Shown piece by piece: positions 34,468-48,053 of a stretch of 64,000 nucleotides of DNA. Under the pieces are notes generated by a model. It was not told where the DNA came from, ran no database searches, and saw only the letters and a list, made by a program, of their open reading frames with translations. This DNA comes from Warburgia ugandensis (lineage: Eukaryota; Streptophyta; Magnoliopsida; Canellales; Canellaceae): NCBI GenBank assembly GCA_035236585.1, contig CP141139.1, forward strand, positions 40,557,217 through 40,621,216, given 5' to 3'. How positions within the stretch are numbered: position 1 is the stretch's first letter; each line of letters opens with the position of its first letter. The translations under genes were made by a program, and so were the position numbers.

Positions 34468-35616
34468 AATACCCAATATTTGAGATTTGAGATTGGTTAG
34501 AGAACTTGGTGGGAGCTATGCTAGGAGGTTGGTATAGGTTGGCCACCTAGCCTCCACCCACAAGAGTGGTCGGTACCCATGCCCTAAAGGTGGCATTTTC
34601 TAAAATGGTGGTGGATTTCACTATAGGTGACATGACACCCTTTTGGGACAATGTAGGCCCCGTCAAGATGCAGTGGAATTCCTTCTCGATGCACTAGAGG
34701 TACATATTGCAATAGGATTGTGCGTGAGAATGGTTTAGATCCCATGAGATTTTCGTTTTTGATGCTCTTGGTGAGCGAGATGGATGGTTTGATAGATAAA
34801 CTTGCATTATGGATGACTACTCATGACCATACTAGTAGATGTGCTAATGAGGGCACTAAAATACCTATAGCACAAGAGTGTGCTTGATTTGATTAGCTTG
34901 ATATCACTACTTAAATTAATTTTTATTCATATTGGATTTTACTTGAATTAGCAAGTTATACACTCTACAGATAAATAGATGTAAAGATGCTTGTGTGCGA
35001 TCAGAATGTGCTATGATGAATTATATGAATGACTAATAAGAATTTAGTCACATGATTTATCACATAGAAAAAATTAATTTCAAAGCATCTATATGCTTGC
35101 ATGCTGTAGTGTTGCAAATTTTGATTTTATAGTTTTGGTTTTATTTAGTGAGTATATTCCCGTATACTCAATCTACCAAAAACCTTGTATATCATCTTGG
35201 AAAAAGCTAAGAGTGAAACTTCAAGAGTTTTAGGAGAAAATTATTTAGTGAAAAAGTGAGGCACCAGATGATGTTGGACATTATTTGCTTGTTTTATTTT
35301 ATTGATTGTTGATTTAATGAAGTACAATGTGCTAGACTTTTTATTTTGGTAAACTTTTCATTTATGATGTGTTGTGGATGGAAAAACTCTAAAAATCTAT
35401 ATTTTTAAATTTAATGATGTATTATGACTCAAAAGTGGGTCTTGTTTTGGAATGAATAGTGCTTGAGTACTTTTAAAAACAAATTTTATGAAATACGAAT
35501 GATTTTGAAAAGAAAATATGAATAATTTTCCAAAGAAATTTTCAAAATAGGGATGCCAACTTTTAAAATGAGTTTAAATTTATTAAAATTGTATTTCAAA
35601 AACTTGGAGCATTACA
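34468..35616 (+). repeat. possible LTR-like repeat into which solo LTR 1 inserted
   Basis: Non-coding. It carries a GGCCACCTAGCCTCCACCCA-type block and ends in GGAGCATTACA at 35616, like the 3' ends of the gypsy LTRs here. It may be the right part of an older LTR split by the insertion at 31806. The left end is not identified. Confidence 0.3.
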
Positions 35617-37559
35617 ACATGTCTTAATACCACAGAGCATAAGAAGTTGGCACATGATGTCCTTTTCTGGCTGGAGTTTAGATGTGAAGAGTTTCTGATT
35701 TTCGACCAACTCTTTATTGAGTCATTCAATCCAAAGATTAATATTACCAAATGTGTACTTATTTTGTTAGTTGATCTCATATTTTAGATTTTATAATCTT
35801 TGTTCATAATGAAATCTCGAATAACCAAAACTTGGCTTATTCTATGCCTTAGCTACTACCTTCTAAAACAATTCATATTCTTGCCACATAATCTCAACTC
35901 TAGATGGCCTACTAATGTTCCAAAGGGGGAATGAATTAGGCTCAAATTAAAAACCCACAGATTTGCCTCCAACCTAAGGCAACTTTGAAGATTTGATTAG
36001 TTTTGGTAACGAGAACTCTTTGAAGCAATCTATCATATACAAGTAAAGAGTGGTAGAATAGAGGAGTATGTGAAACTTGATAGAAATTGTTTCTCGTATA
36101 TTAAAAATCAAACACAAGTATGTACAAAAATGAAATTCAAAAGCAATGCAAATTTTAGTAAGAAACACCACACAAGTATTCTGTCAAACACTTGATGGGT
36201 GTAATGAAAGTCAAGGGATTCAAACAAAGCTTTGTGATAGTCACAACTTGGGCACAATCTAAGCTACACAGAGAAACATATTTCAAATACACAAGGATTT
36301 ATAAAGGTTTGGGTAGCCTACTCCATACCTACTTCTTTTCTCTTAAAGATATCGCCTCCTTGGGTCTCTTAAGGTTATTTCGACCTTGAGTTCCACTAAT
36401 CTTTGTGAGATTAACCACCCCAAGTTGATATAGTGTTTGGATACTCAAGATTAAGTACTCACAATTTCTCAATCTCCTTTACAAATAACCCTCTGAGAAT
36501 CCCATTCTCCAGCATAAAGAATCAATTAAATAAAAGATGGGTTCATCTCTAAACACAATAAAATGCACTTAAAAATGAATGGTAAGAATAATACACAAAG
36601 ATAGAAAGAATTTGAGCCTTCAATAAATGTAGAAGAGGCCCTTTGAATGCTTGGAGTTGAGCTTCAATGGCTTTCCATTTCTTTTCTTGCTCTAGTAGTT
36701 CTTCTCCTCTTTCTTATAAGTGTGGATATGTGCTTCTTTCAATATATTTGTTGGAGACTTCCTTTCTTATGATTAGATGGAGATATAGCCATTGGAGAAG
36801 TGTCTCCACTCCATTAGTTGAATAAATATAGTTTGAGAGTTCTCACAATTGATTGGAGTTGCCTAACAGTGGTTGGCAACCTCAAATCTCAGTCTAGAAG
36901 CAATTACATTAGTGGGTTGTTTGAAAATGAAGTTTTGCAACCAATGAATAGGCTTGCATGAAAAACAATCTTATGAAATTTAAATTTCAAAAGTTTGTGA
37001 AAATTTAAATGAAATTTGAATTAAAATTTTTGGAAAAACTGATGTCGAGGCTGATCCTTGCAATGGGAGTCAGGTCCCACAATTTGCAAGCATGTCAAGG
37101 TGGGGAGTTAGCTCCTAAAGCAAAAGGCCAACTCCTCTCCATTCTTCCCTAATTGGCAGGTGTTGACCCTTACTTAACAGGCCAGCTCCCCCAAACTTTG
37201 CATCCTCTTGCAGGAGTTGACTCCCCACACTTCTAGGCATTAGCTCATAGCATGTGGATTGGCTCCAAAAGTTTCTTTTCAAGCTGTTAATGGTCCAAAA
37301 GCTACATAATTGAATTCTAAGGCTTGGAATTCAATTCATTAGTGTTTCAAACACCAACCTATGCCCTCTAGGAGGTTTTTGTAGAATTCTTTTTAATTAA
37401 AAACATTAAACTCATTATTTTGAAACATGTTTTTCTTGAAATTCGTTTCTCAAAATTAAGCAAGTGAACTTCTCAATAGTTGAAATTAGTTTGTCTAAAA
37501 ATACAAACAACCGTTCAAACATATTAATAACATAAGTTTGGTTGTATTATCATCAAAGT

Positions 37560-37562
<3 letters not shown>
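35617..37562. other. no gene seen; probable LTR-retrotransposon leftovers
   Basis: Contains AAGGATTTATAAAGGTTTGG near 36293 and repeated GGAGTTGGCTCC/GCCAGCTCCCC-type words at 37060-37270, which resemble non-coding parts of copia or gypsy elements. No domain can be identified. Confidence 0.3.

Positions 37563-37642
<80 letters not shown>
37563..37642. repeat. (AG)n microsatellite
   Basis: About 40 uninterrupted AG units, next to the truncated end of an L1 LINE. Confidence 0.97.
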
Positions 37643-37645
<3 letters not shown>

Positions 37646-37654
37646 TGACAATCA

Positions 37655-38890
37655 GGTAATAAACTAAACCAAGACTGATTAACTAATGTCCTGTGAAGTC
37701 TTTCAAGAATTACAGATTTTTCATTTTGATAATTAGACCAATCAAACTCTGGGCCTTAGTAAGGGAGATTAAATAGATCGAGTGAATCTACTAAATTATG
37801 TAGGTCCATAGATCTAGAAGAATCACTCCCAAATTTCTCATTGAAAGACATAATAGAGTTGAAATCTCCCGCAGTCAAATAAGTATTGCCAAGTGAAGAA
37901 TTCAGTGATCAGGAATTACCCTAAACCTGCACAAATCTCATGGTTTGTGCTGGCATAAATAAAGACAATCTGTAGTGGATCGTAAATATCTGGAGATGTA
38001 ATGTAAGTAATGACAAATTATGAACTCGAGAAGATCATAGACAGAGATACTCTAGAATCATCCCGCAGAAGAAAAAAGCCCTATGAATGGATATCAATTC
38101 TTTTAAGATATTCGCTTACATGAATTTTTTGAAGCAATCTATTTTCTACAATACGAATTTGTATTTCCTATAAAAAGACAATTTTCCAATTTGAACTCCT
38201 TGATGAAAGATTGCCATTCTCTAGATTGCCGAATGGCAGGTCCCTCTTGAATTCTACGAAAGAACCTTTATAAGAGAATAATTTTAGATGGAAGAACCTT
38301 ACCTTTGCCACCTTTCTTTTTAATCACAACATTCTTTTCTTGATGATCCATTTTTTCAATTGAACCCAAGCCTCTTTTTCCTCACATACTTAAGAAGTCA
38401 CGTTTCTCTTCGATGTGTTCCTCCGACACCTATTCTTTCATTGGTTTCATCTCCTTGCTATTCTTCTTTAAGTTAACCTGAGGTGATAGGTCCTCGTTTT
38501 TGCCAAAATGCTCATAGAATCGGTTCACCATCTTGAGACTAGGTTCCTGATTATCTTCCTCATCAAGAATGACAAATGGCACTACCGTAGGTTTAGGAAC
38601 AACACTGCTAGCATTGGAGGCATTTAAAGGCATGCCCATGATGACTAACCATACCGATGATGGAGGCTAGATTGCTTGAATTGTGGAGGAAACATGTGGA
38701 AAACTGGTCCAACCCTTCACTTCACCGGATGTTCTGGAAAACCCGGATAATGGTGTGCCACAGAATTCGTCCACCAATTGAACCATTGCAAGTTCATTTT
38801 AAACGGGGAATAGGTTCGCATAACAGGTGGTCATCTTCCGAAAGTACGGATGCTTGCATACAAAACCCAGGAGGAGGCGCCATTGCATAA
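37655..38890 (-). mobile_element. L1-clade LINE fragment (ORF1 end and endonuclease start)
   Basis: Read on the minus strand from 38885: MAPPPGFCMQASVLSEDDHL and a polar ORF1/gag-like region (38639-38430 is open: VVPFVILDEEDNQEPSLKMV). An endonuclease follows with FIYASTNHEICAGLG near 37950, AGDFNSIMSFNEKFG near 37870 and FDWSNYQNEKSVILERL near 37720, matching the plant L1 pattern GDFN...NEK...F.W.N......ERLDR. It stops just after the ERL motif, so RT and the 3' end are missing. Several stops and frame changes are present. Confidence 0.65.
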
Positions 38891-40515
38891 GATGAACGAA
38901 CACTTATAGATGGTTTGGATGTTGGGTCTTATGCGAGATCTTGCGTTATATAACCTCCTAGACAGATTGACCCATCGATTTAGCTGCTAAAGTTTCGAAC
39001 AGAGACAGAACTAGATGAACCAAAACACAAATGAAGGGGTGTGATTGCAGAATTTGATGGGATTGCACGCAGTAGTTTTATCCATCGAACCTTACATGCA
39101 GTTCTCCTTACAATGCAAGTCCATGAACATCAAATTGCATGCAATAGTTTTATCTATTGAACCTTACATGTTCTCCTTGCAAGTCCATGAACCTCAATTT
39201 TGTTTCTCTCCTTAATGACAAATGACTTTTCATGACATTCACGCACTATACATTCAAAGTTCTAGGAGCTCGATCCATGCAACATGCCGTTTGTGACATT
39301 GAAGCATGTAGTGGGACATTGATCCACACGCTACACAGATATCATGGAGGTTTTTAAAAGTAATTTTTTGATAAAATTCAAAATTTGGCAATGAATAACT
39401 AAACCCGACAATAATTTCTTATGAATATTTATCGCCATACAAATCTTTGCGTACTGTTCTTTAACAGTACTTTGAAAAGAATGATTGGCAATTTGTTTGG
39501 TTCAGCCATTTGAACAGATGGGCCAACCAATCTCTTCTACAATGGCTTGAGCTTGGAGGAAGACCAAAACTCAATTGGAAGGTGTGGTACTCTCATCCAA
39601 ACCGGAAAATATTGGATAAGATTTGTTCCTGGATTGAAAGCGTGCTCCGTGAAGGCATCATCATACATGAATCGAACATGCTCCAAAATATTTTAGATAA
39701 AATTCTCATATAGTCTTTACGTTTTGGTAAAACAAAAAGGAAGTAGCCGCATCCCAGAACAATCATTTTAAGAAGATATAAGAAACGTTGAAGTAGACAA
39801 AATAAATATTGTTAGACATGAACTAAGATTTATTTAAAATAACCATATAAAGTTTGAATATATCTATTAAGCTAGAGGGAAAATTAATTTTTTTTCAAGT
39901 ATTTCGTATTTGGGTAAAAGTGTTTGGTGTAATTAGAAACAAAAAACAAAATGATCTTTTCAATGGATCTTAGGAAATTGTGTTGATCCAATTCTTTGGA
40001 CTTCGGATCCTAAAGTTAGATTCCAAATATAGTCCATCAGATTGTTTTATATGTTTATGTGATGTCCAAATCCCATCATATTGAGACCATCCATCGAACT
40101 ATCCAAGTCCAGCCCTTCATATGAATTTTATGAGCTTTGAAATCTGAATTTGTAAAAAGTTGGAGACTAATGTTTAAGATATTATAGGTCCATAGAGTGG
40201 TTTTGAATGTGAATGAAACATGTGGGACCCATTATTATTGTTATAGTAGTTAATTAACTAGAAGCCTGGGCGATGCCTAGGATTTGAATAATGTGAAATA
40301 ATATTTGAGAGTGGAGAGAGATAGATAGATGGAGAGAGATAGAGGCCCTATTCTTTAGTAAATATGGACAATGTAAATAAATAGTAAAGAGTTTGGAGAA
40401 AAAATATAAGAGAACTTAATGGCTCTTAGAGAAACCTACTTATTCAACCAATACTATCACATTCATATCTAGCACAATCTTTATGGCATAAAATAAATTA
40501 TTTCTATACACACAC

Positions 40516-40517
<2 letters not shown>
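38891..40517. other. no gene seen
   Basis: Mostly AT-rich. The part next to 38890 may be more of the L1 5' region. A plus-strand ORF at 39510-39713 has no recognisable domain. Confidence 0.35.

Positions 40518-40566
<49 letters not shown>
40518..40566. repeat. (TA)n microsatellite
   Basis: About 24 TA units, preceded by a short CA run. Confidence 0.97.
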
Positions 40567-40568
<2 letters not shown>

Positions 40569-40872
40569 TTGAAAACCAAAAGTGTCTTGATTGTTTCTTC
40601 CATGCAAATTAGAATTGGACAAATATATCAAAATTGTCAAAATGTCACTTCTTGAAGTAGCAAATAATGTTGATAATTATCATTTAGAGTATCCTGTCAA
40701 TCATAATGCAAGCCGAAGGAAAAAAGTCAAAGTAAGAAAGAAATGAAATTTATATAATCACAATGATGAAGTATTAACAGAAACTGTATTTTTTGGTGAT
40801 CCTAACCTATCCATTACTTTGTTATATACAAGATGACAAATTTCTTTAAGATTAAGAGGTGATGATTTCCAT

Positions 40873-43800
40873 TGTAACACGCCCAATTTTTAAGTCACTT
40901 TATGTAAATGAAATAAATTGAAAAAGAAGAAACACAGAATTCAATATTCAAGATTTAAAATTTAAAAATTTTAAGGATAATTAATGAAGAACATGGAATG
41001 GACCATTGAAATATCAATATTAGTAATCTACTAAAAAAAACGGAATCCAACGACATGAAGTTCGTAAAAATTGGAGTTCGAACTAAGATTTAGTAATTAT
41101 TTTAATTAAAGTGTTTAATTTAAATTAATTAGAGATTAAAGTGAATAAAATTGTTTACAAGTGGGACCCACATGACGTGAAATCATAAGCAGCCAAAAAT
41201 GCAAAAGCTCGTTTACATGAAACTAAGTGTAATAATTACCTGCATTTATAATGGATAATGATTACCAAATATATAAATTAATAATAATTAAAATTAAATG
41301 GCATTTAATTTTCCCCCTTTCCCTCGGTCTTCTTCGTCTCTCTTTTGGATAGCATGCACGCTAGTCAGCGTACCTGACCCAAGGCTATGCTGAGCACTGC
41401 ACTGCACGTGCCGGCTGAGATTGCATGTGCCAGCCGAGTATCCTTCCTGGTGTCGCCATAGCCACCAGTGATCCTCCCTTCTCTCCCTTGCTTCCTCTGG
41501 CAACTTGACAGTGCCTTCTTTGGCACTCACACCTCACCTATTGCCTTCTTTCCCTGTTCCCCTTTACATCTCCACATCTCCCTTGACTTCCTTCTCTGGC
41601 CGACCATCGCATAGACTTACCTTGCCTTCCCCCCTTCTCTTCCACCGACATAGTTCGATTACTCACTTGAGCAAACCAGCCATGTCGAAATCCACCTCTC
41701 CCTATTCTCCTCATCCTTCCCTTCTTCACAGCCAGTACACCCACTTGAGCAAGCTTGCCGTGGCTGAAAAACCCACCTCCCATCTCTCTCTCTCTCTCGT
41801 TGATGCCCCCATGCTCCCTCTTTCCCTCTAGCTATTTGGGATAGGTGGAGCTCACTACACCCTTGAACTTTGACCTCTTCCTCTACACAATCCAGGAGGG
41901 ATCTCGTTGATCCAAGACGTTCATCGCTTTCATCACAATGTGAGGAACAAAACCCATCAGTCAATCTAGCTATTGATGAAGATCCAATAGTGATCTAAAG
42001 TTCACAATGATATATGGTCACCATCGAGTAGATCTGTAACCGATATGACCATCCATCATCATTTAGCCCATGATATATCACCAAATGTTAGATCCATGAC
42101 AAAATTATCAAAACCTTATATCATCCAACCATTAATCAATCACTAGAACCCAAATTTGCTACCAACTTGACTTTTTATCATGATCCAGCCATTGATTGGC
42201 TAATAGGTGCTAGATCTATTATTGATCTATCTCTTTTAGACAATCTAACCTTTGAATCAACTACCTAAGACCTAGATCAACCACCAATTTGAGCTTTTAT
42301 TTAAATTTGACAATAGATCTAGAACTTGATCTAAGTCATTCATTCTGGAATTTTTGGATCAAATCCGATCAAGCCACATCAAATAAAGTCATGCATGGAT
42401 TTAAGTGATCAAGAGGTAAGATCACTATCAAATCTTATTTAATTTAATTTAATTTAATTTAATTTGATAATTTTTAATAAATTGTAGAAATTCTAAAAAA
42501 TAAACAAGATTAGAATGGATTAAACCTTGGGAAAGAATAATTGAGCCATTTATATTATTAATTAGATTAATCTAATGATTAGATTGTTTTGATGACCTTA
42601 GTTTTGAAGATTTAATGTTAGGATAACTCAAAACTAATGATCTGACTATCAAATCAATAGTTCAAACATTGAAAAATGAAATAGACTATAGGTCAGGCTA
42701 AGATCAGCATAAGTTGATACTAATTGGATGATCCAAACCATTGATCTTTAATCATTGCTAGGATTTGAGGATATTACAAAAATAAAGAGATATACCTAGG
42801 ATCAGAGGTTAGTAAGGGAAAGATCATAGTAATTAAGGATGATTAAAGACTAGATCAGTAATAAATAAGAAACAATGAGTAAGTGACTAACCTAAAATGT
42901 ATGTATGACTTGACAGACATGCCTACTGATACAAAATTGAGACCAGTAATTGTTCTAGGGATTTTGACAGCCGTATTGGAGGTAGGTGGAATCTAGATGC
43001 TAGTTTTCTAAAATAGCATGATCTTTGATGTATCATGATATGATTTTGATAACTGTATGAGATTTGAATTGCATGATTTATTTATAAAAGGTGATTATTA
43101 TGCAATATTATACATGTAGTGTTTATGACATGATTTCTGAAATAAAAATGTTATATTATTATTCCATGCATTGAAAGTGCATGTTAGCCATTTAAATTAC
43201 ATGATTTAAGAATGTACTGCATATTTTACATCCACATGATTTGTTTTAAAAATCAGATGGGCTTAATATTGGTGCAGGGTACCATCTATGCATACGATAT
43301 AATGTTTTTATAGATTTGATATGAAACAGGCATATAGCTTGATAGGCACAGTCCTAGTGGATTTTGTTCTCAATAGAACATAGGCTTGGGGATGCTATGC
43401 TATAAGAGTTTTGAGGATTTGACCACTCGCTCTTTGAAACTTATGATATGGACACCATGCCCATAGTGAGGCAACTTATTGGGTAGTGGCAATTATGGAA
43501 AGGCCCCATTGTGACAGTTTGTCTCCCCATATAAACATGACGATGTATTTTTCACCTTGGTGTCAGTGAAGCATGATGTGGATCCTGGTGCACAGGATGT
43601 GCTCTCCAGCATAGTAGTCTTTTGCAGATTGTGATGATATGTGGTATGATGATATGCCTGGTATGAGCTCATAACCATATGTACACCCAGTGTTGACTAG
43701 ATGAGTGCGGGTCCAGTATATTTAGGGGTGTGACCACTGGTGAATATTCACTACTTTTATGATTTTAAAGTTGTTTGACTTGTCGTAATATATAAATCAA
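40873..43800 (-). mobile_element. Ty3/gypsy (Tekay/Del-like) LTR, reverse orientation, partial
   Basis: TGTAACACGCCC at 40873 is the reverse complement of a GGGCGTGTTACA LTR end. The following sequence contains, in reverse, a block ending CGTTGGATTCCGTTTTTTTT, homologous to the CGTTGGATTCC block 150-200 bp before the end of solo LTR 1. The GC-richer part 41300-41880 and the GATC-rich part 41880-42380 have reverse-complement counterparts at 51280-52100. The upstream end is not found, so the right limit is approximate. The short ORFs inside are not genes. Confidence 0.55.
42436..42465. repeat. (AATTT)n short tandem repeat
   Basis: About six units of AATTT inside the reverse-oriented LTR. Confidence 0.85.
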
Positions 43801-46800
43801 ACTTCGTATATATTATTCTTTTCTTACTATTGCTATAATCAATTTTCAAGCTTTTATAATGTCTTTGTGTCTAGATAATCCAAGGTTTCACACAAGCTAG
43901 AGAGAATACATTCATCCAACTCTTTTTGTGATCCAAAACATTTATTTCTAAGAATTCTCCAAAAACCATCTCTGTCATTTGATGAGTTCCCTTTTTGTTT
44001 ATGGTTTTAAATTCTAAAGTAATAACTTTTTATGATTTATAAGCTTAAATGTTAAACTCATATAAATTTGGGAACACTTGATGCTACTTAGTTTTAAGAA
44101 GTGCTATCCAGGATTCTTTTGAAGATAAGTAGAAAGGATTTATGTTTGGGAAGCTTTCTTGAACTTTTCATGGATATGTATATCTTAGTCACATCATGAT
44201 AGAAACCATATTATTTTAATGATCTTAATATTTTATCTTCAATAAATACATATTGGATCATCTAGTCATTGAGCAGGTTCTAAGGTTTCTATTTACTGTG
44301 TCCTACCCAAGCCCAAATTTATTGCCATCATAACTTCGTAGAGTATGAAAAAAGAAGAGGGAGCTTTCTATTTATATTCTCAATCTAGGAAATGAAATTA
44401 GCTAGAGTGACACCCATGACTCTTATTCGACACACAAGTGAATAAGTTTTTTGACTCAGACCTACAAACACCTCACATGATTTCCTCATAAACTTGCAAT
44501 CCTTTAAGAAGTGTTCGCAGTTTCACTTGATTTAATTAACAAATCGAAGTAAAGAAAGCATAAAAAATTAGGTTTCTCATATTCAATTTACACAGCTAGT
44601 ACTTGTAAGATATAAGTTGTTTTTTCAACCACCATTGAAGTTAAGTATTAGTTAATTGGGTGATAGCATGAACATCTAGTGTAAGTATTTGTGTTTTATT
44701 TTTTAAAATTTTCTTTGACTAATGGTTGAACCAACTACTTCTTGGGTTTGAACAAGGCACTTAAACAACTTGGCCGATTGACTATAGAGTTCTCATGTTT
44801 TTCCTCATGCTTTAAGGGCATCATCATTCTCTTACTATATTCAAAATACAAATATAAAAAAAATAATTAAAAAAGTTATAATGAGAAGTGAGGAGACATA
44901 CCTAGTTGGAGGAGATAAAGAAAACTTCTAGGGCGATGAAAACATAAAAAATAAAATAATTAGTAAAATAAGAATGGAAAATCAATAGACATACCTAGTT
45001 AGAGGAGGAGGAAAGAAGGACAAGTTTGTTGGAGGAGAAGGAGGTGAGAAAAAGAGTCTGTGGGGTTTATATAACCTTTGTGGCACTTGTTGTTTCCTAG
45101 TAGGTCTAGATAAACATCTCCTATTAAGGATTAAATTCCTTGCTATCTTTCTCTCTTGTAGTGCACGAGCTCTCTTTCTCTTTTGTGCTTTGAGTCCTTT
45201 AGGAAAGGTTAATCTATAAAGAAATTTTAGGATAAACTACAAAGTGATTTTAGGAATTATAATATAGGAAACATTAGAATTTTTTTGAAAAGATAGGAAG
45301 AAATTGCTTAAATAAATATGAGCTAGATGAGAATGTTGGATGTGGATGGGGCCTAATTGTCATTTGGAAAAATAATAGGAAGTTCCACGTGACAAAGTGA
45401 TAGAGAGTTAGTGTTGAGTGAAAAATTGTATTGCTTTAGTATATAGTAGATTATTTCCTTTGTTGTAGCTTGATTATTTATATATATATTTTTTAATTTT
45501 TGATATCTAAATTTTACAATCCTATAAGACATAATTTCTTGATTTCTTAAGAATATTTTGACCTTTAGGGCCACTATATTTATAATAAGGGTCCACAATC
45601 ACAAATTTTGGTTTTTGAAGATCTTTTTTTTTAGAATTTTTTAAAATTTAAGCACATCTTTTTGGCAAGATTATATACATTTTGAAATTCTTAGCGTATC
45701 TTGCTATGCATGGTTATATGCATATGTACATGATATTCCATGTGTTACTATCCTATGCAATGGTGTTTGTATTGTGTAATTATATGTGTGTATACTTGAG
45801 ATACTAGTCATGGGTTATTGCATTGTATTAAAAGAACAAAATGTTGATACTCTAAATGGAAGAATTCAGAATGTGGATACTATTTTAAGTATCAAAATAT
45901 ATAGAAAATAGTAGGGGTAATACAAATACCTAAAATTATCAAAGTATTGAATTGGTGATATTGGAAGGCCAATGTATGTGATACATTAATGCCTTGTAAC
46001 TTTTAAAAACAGAAGTGGAGCAGCATTAGAGAAACCTTCAAAAAGCCCTAACTTGTTTTATAAAACAAAAGGACTTAGTGTATTAGAAGGTAATTAGGAA
46101 TCACTACAAAAGCATATTTTCCCTAGATGTAACAACTAAGATACATGTTTCTCATTCAACTAAAGAGTACGTAAAAAAATGTTATTGATTGGTTACAACC
46201 AAAAGAGGGTCTAAGTGGCCTACTATATGTGAGGTCTAGACATATATGTCTAAGACATTATTATTTAAGACAATAAGGTCTTTGAAGATAGATAAATAGA
46301 TTTACTAACATCAATGATGGGTCTAAAATCCTTGAATTCATAGAATTGCTAGTTACAGGAACCCAATTTATTGTTTGATAAATTCAAGCTTCAAGTTCAA
46401 AATGGTAAAAACAAGACACTAATAAGTGGTTAGATCAACATTATAAAGAGAAAAATCGATGACTGCTACGAGAATAGGAGGTTGATTTTGTACCTTAATG
46501 AAGTATTGATATATTAGACAAGAGCATATAAAAATAACAAGCGCACTACAAGAAATTCATCTACATTTGTGTAGGTGTAGTGCTATATTTCAAGAGAGTA
46601 AAGATTCTTTTGAGATCACTAGTGAAAAGGGATTAGCACAAGGTCATTTCTAGTGCCAGGAAAAAATTAGAACATCTTACTTAGTAGATATTACGTGTGT
46701 GGTGTTTCCTATTTTATCACATAGCTAGGGTTGCCTGCTCTAAAGGTTTTAGACTATAAAAAAAAATTCAATACAACTTTGATACTAAAACTAATTGGGG

Positions 46801-46939
46801 GTTTAAAATCAAAAGATATATTCATTTATGCATAATAGTTTTGTTTTAATTTGTTAGACAATAAAAATATATTTAAGTGGGTGATAATATTTTTTTATAG
46901 ATTTTATTGTTTAAATATATTTAATTAAGTGAGAGATTA
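43801..46939. other. no gene seen
   Basis: AT-rich intergenic DNA. The motif CACTACAAGAAAT at 46544 resembles a CACTA transposon terminus, but no partner end was found. No supported ORF. Confidence 0.4.
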
Positions 46940-47395
46940 TTGATATTTTTAGTATTAAATAAATATATTTAAGTTTGAAAATATTTTAAATTTTAAATTA
47001 AAAACTAAACATGTGTCCTTAAAATTCAAACGAAAGGGCATATTAAGTAGCAGAAATTAATTACCAAACTTGTGGGGTCACCTATTGAATAGTCATTTGG
47101 TGAAAATAACTACCTTGAATTTCTATAAAAGGAGGCATTCCCCTAATTTTGAAAAAAGTATTATTTTTAATTATCATGAGTTTCTTTTAATGTTATTTTT
47201 CCATATTAGAGCCTACCTAAGTAGAGTTCAAGGTGAATCTTTAGAAGTTGCTTGTGCTGGACCACATAAGGCTTGTAGTATCCTTGGAGTGGTTTGTCAT
47301 TAATCCCATAAGCAATCTCTTGTTAAGAAAATGGGGCAACATTTATATTCTATTTTTCTCTTTCATTTTTCTATTATCTCCCTCAAAATTTCTAG
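46940..47395 (+). repeat. LTR-like dispersed repeat, copy B
   Basis: Homologue of 20455-20945, with a clear TATA-like TTTCTATAAAAGGAGG near 47120. Shared blocks include CTTAAAATTCAAACGAAAGG and GAAAATAACTACCTTGAATT. Probably an old LTR of a copia- or gypsy-type element; limits uncertain. Confidence 0.45.
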
Positions 47396-47869
47396 CAAAA
47401 AGCTTAAACATGGATTAAGGTGTGCAAAAGTGTTTCATACATAAGACTTGATCTTGATGAACCAAAACAGTTATTTGGCATATTACATAGATTTACTAGA
47501 TGAACATAATCATAGTGTATCCTCATACTTGAGAAATTTCAATTTTTGAGAGGGCTCAATATTTATCTTCAACGTATTACATGAAAAATCCAATGTAAAC
47601 TCATTATAAGAACCCTAGGATTACTAAGCTCATAAAGAATATATGATGTCTAAAACAAGTTCCATTTTCAAATGAGAACTATATTCAAGAGGGGCTATAT
47701 AGTAAATTAATACATAAAAACACAAGGCCTTAGTAGCAAATAATAAAAGGTTTACTTAATTTACATTTTTTGTAATAAAACTCCTATTAAGAAATTAGAA
47801 AAACATAATTATTCGCACAAGATAAAGTCTTGGGACTTTTGTGCCCATAGTATCTTGTATCAATACATG
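47396..47869. other. no gene seen
   Basis: AT-rich DNA without a recognised feature. Confidence 0.4.
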
Positions 47870-48053
47870 TCAAAATGGTTCACCAAAATGTTTATGGCTC
47901 TGTTCCCTTAAGGGAATGGGATCGGAGGACATAACCATTTGGTTCAATAGGGTAATGCATTCTTTAAAGTTGTGGTGATACTTTGACAGAGTATTTAGGT
48001 GGGAACTCATTGATTCAATGATGAGGTTGGAATCCCCTAAAATTTGCATGTTA
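47870..48053 (-). mobile_element. possible RNase H-like retroelement relic
   Basis: The minus strand encodes MQILGDSNLIIESMSSHLN and, further on, IPLREQSHK. This resembles the GDS.L.I and REQN.HAD motifs of RNase H domains in plant retroelements. Short and broken; the family is not resolved. Confidence 0.35.

Noticed and set aside
41505-41831. Pro/Ser/Leu-rich plus-strand ORF
   Set aside because: Compositional: CT-rich strand of a reverse-oriented LTR, with no homologue-like motif.
45153-46556. CACTA element between CTTGTAGTG (45153) and CACTACAAG (46544)
   Set aside because: The two termini face the wrong way for a single element.
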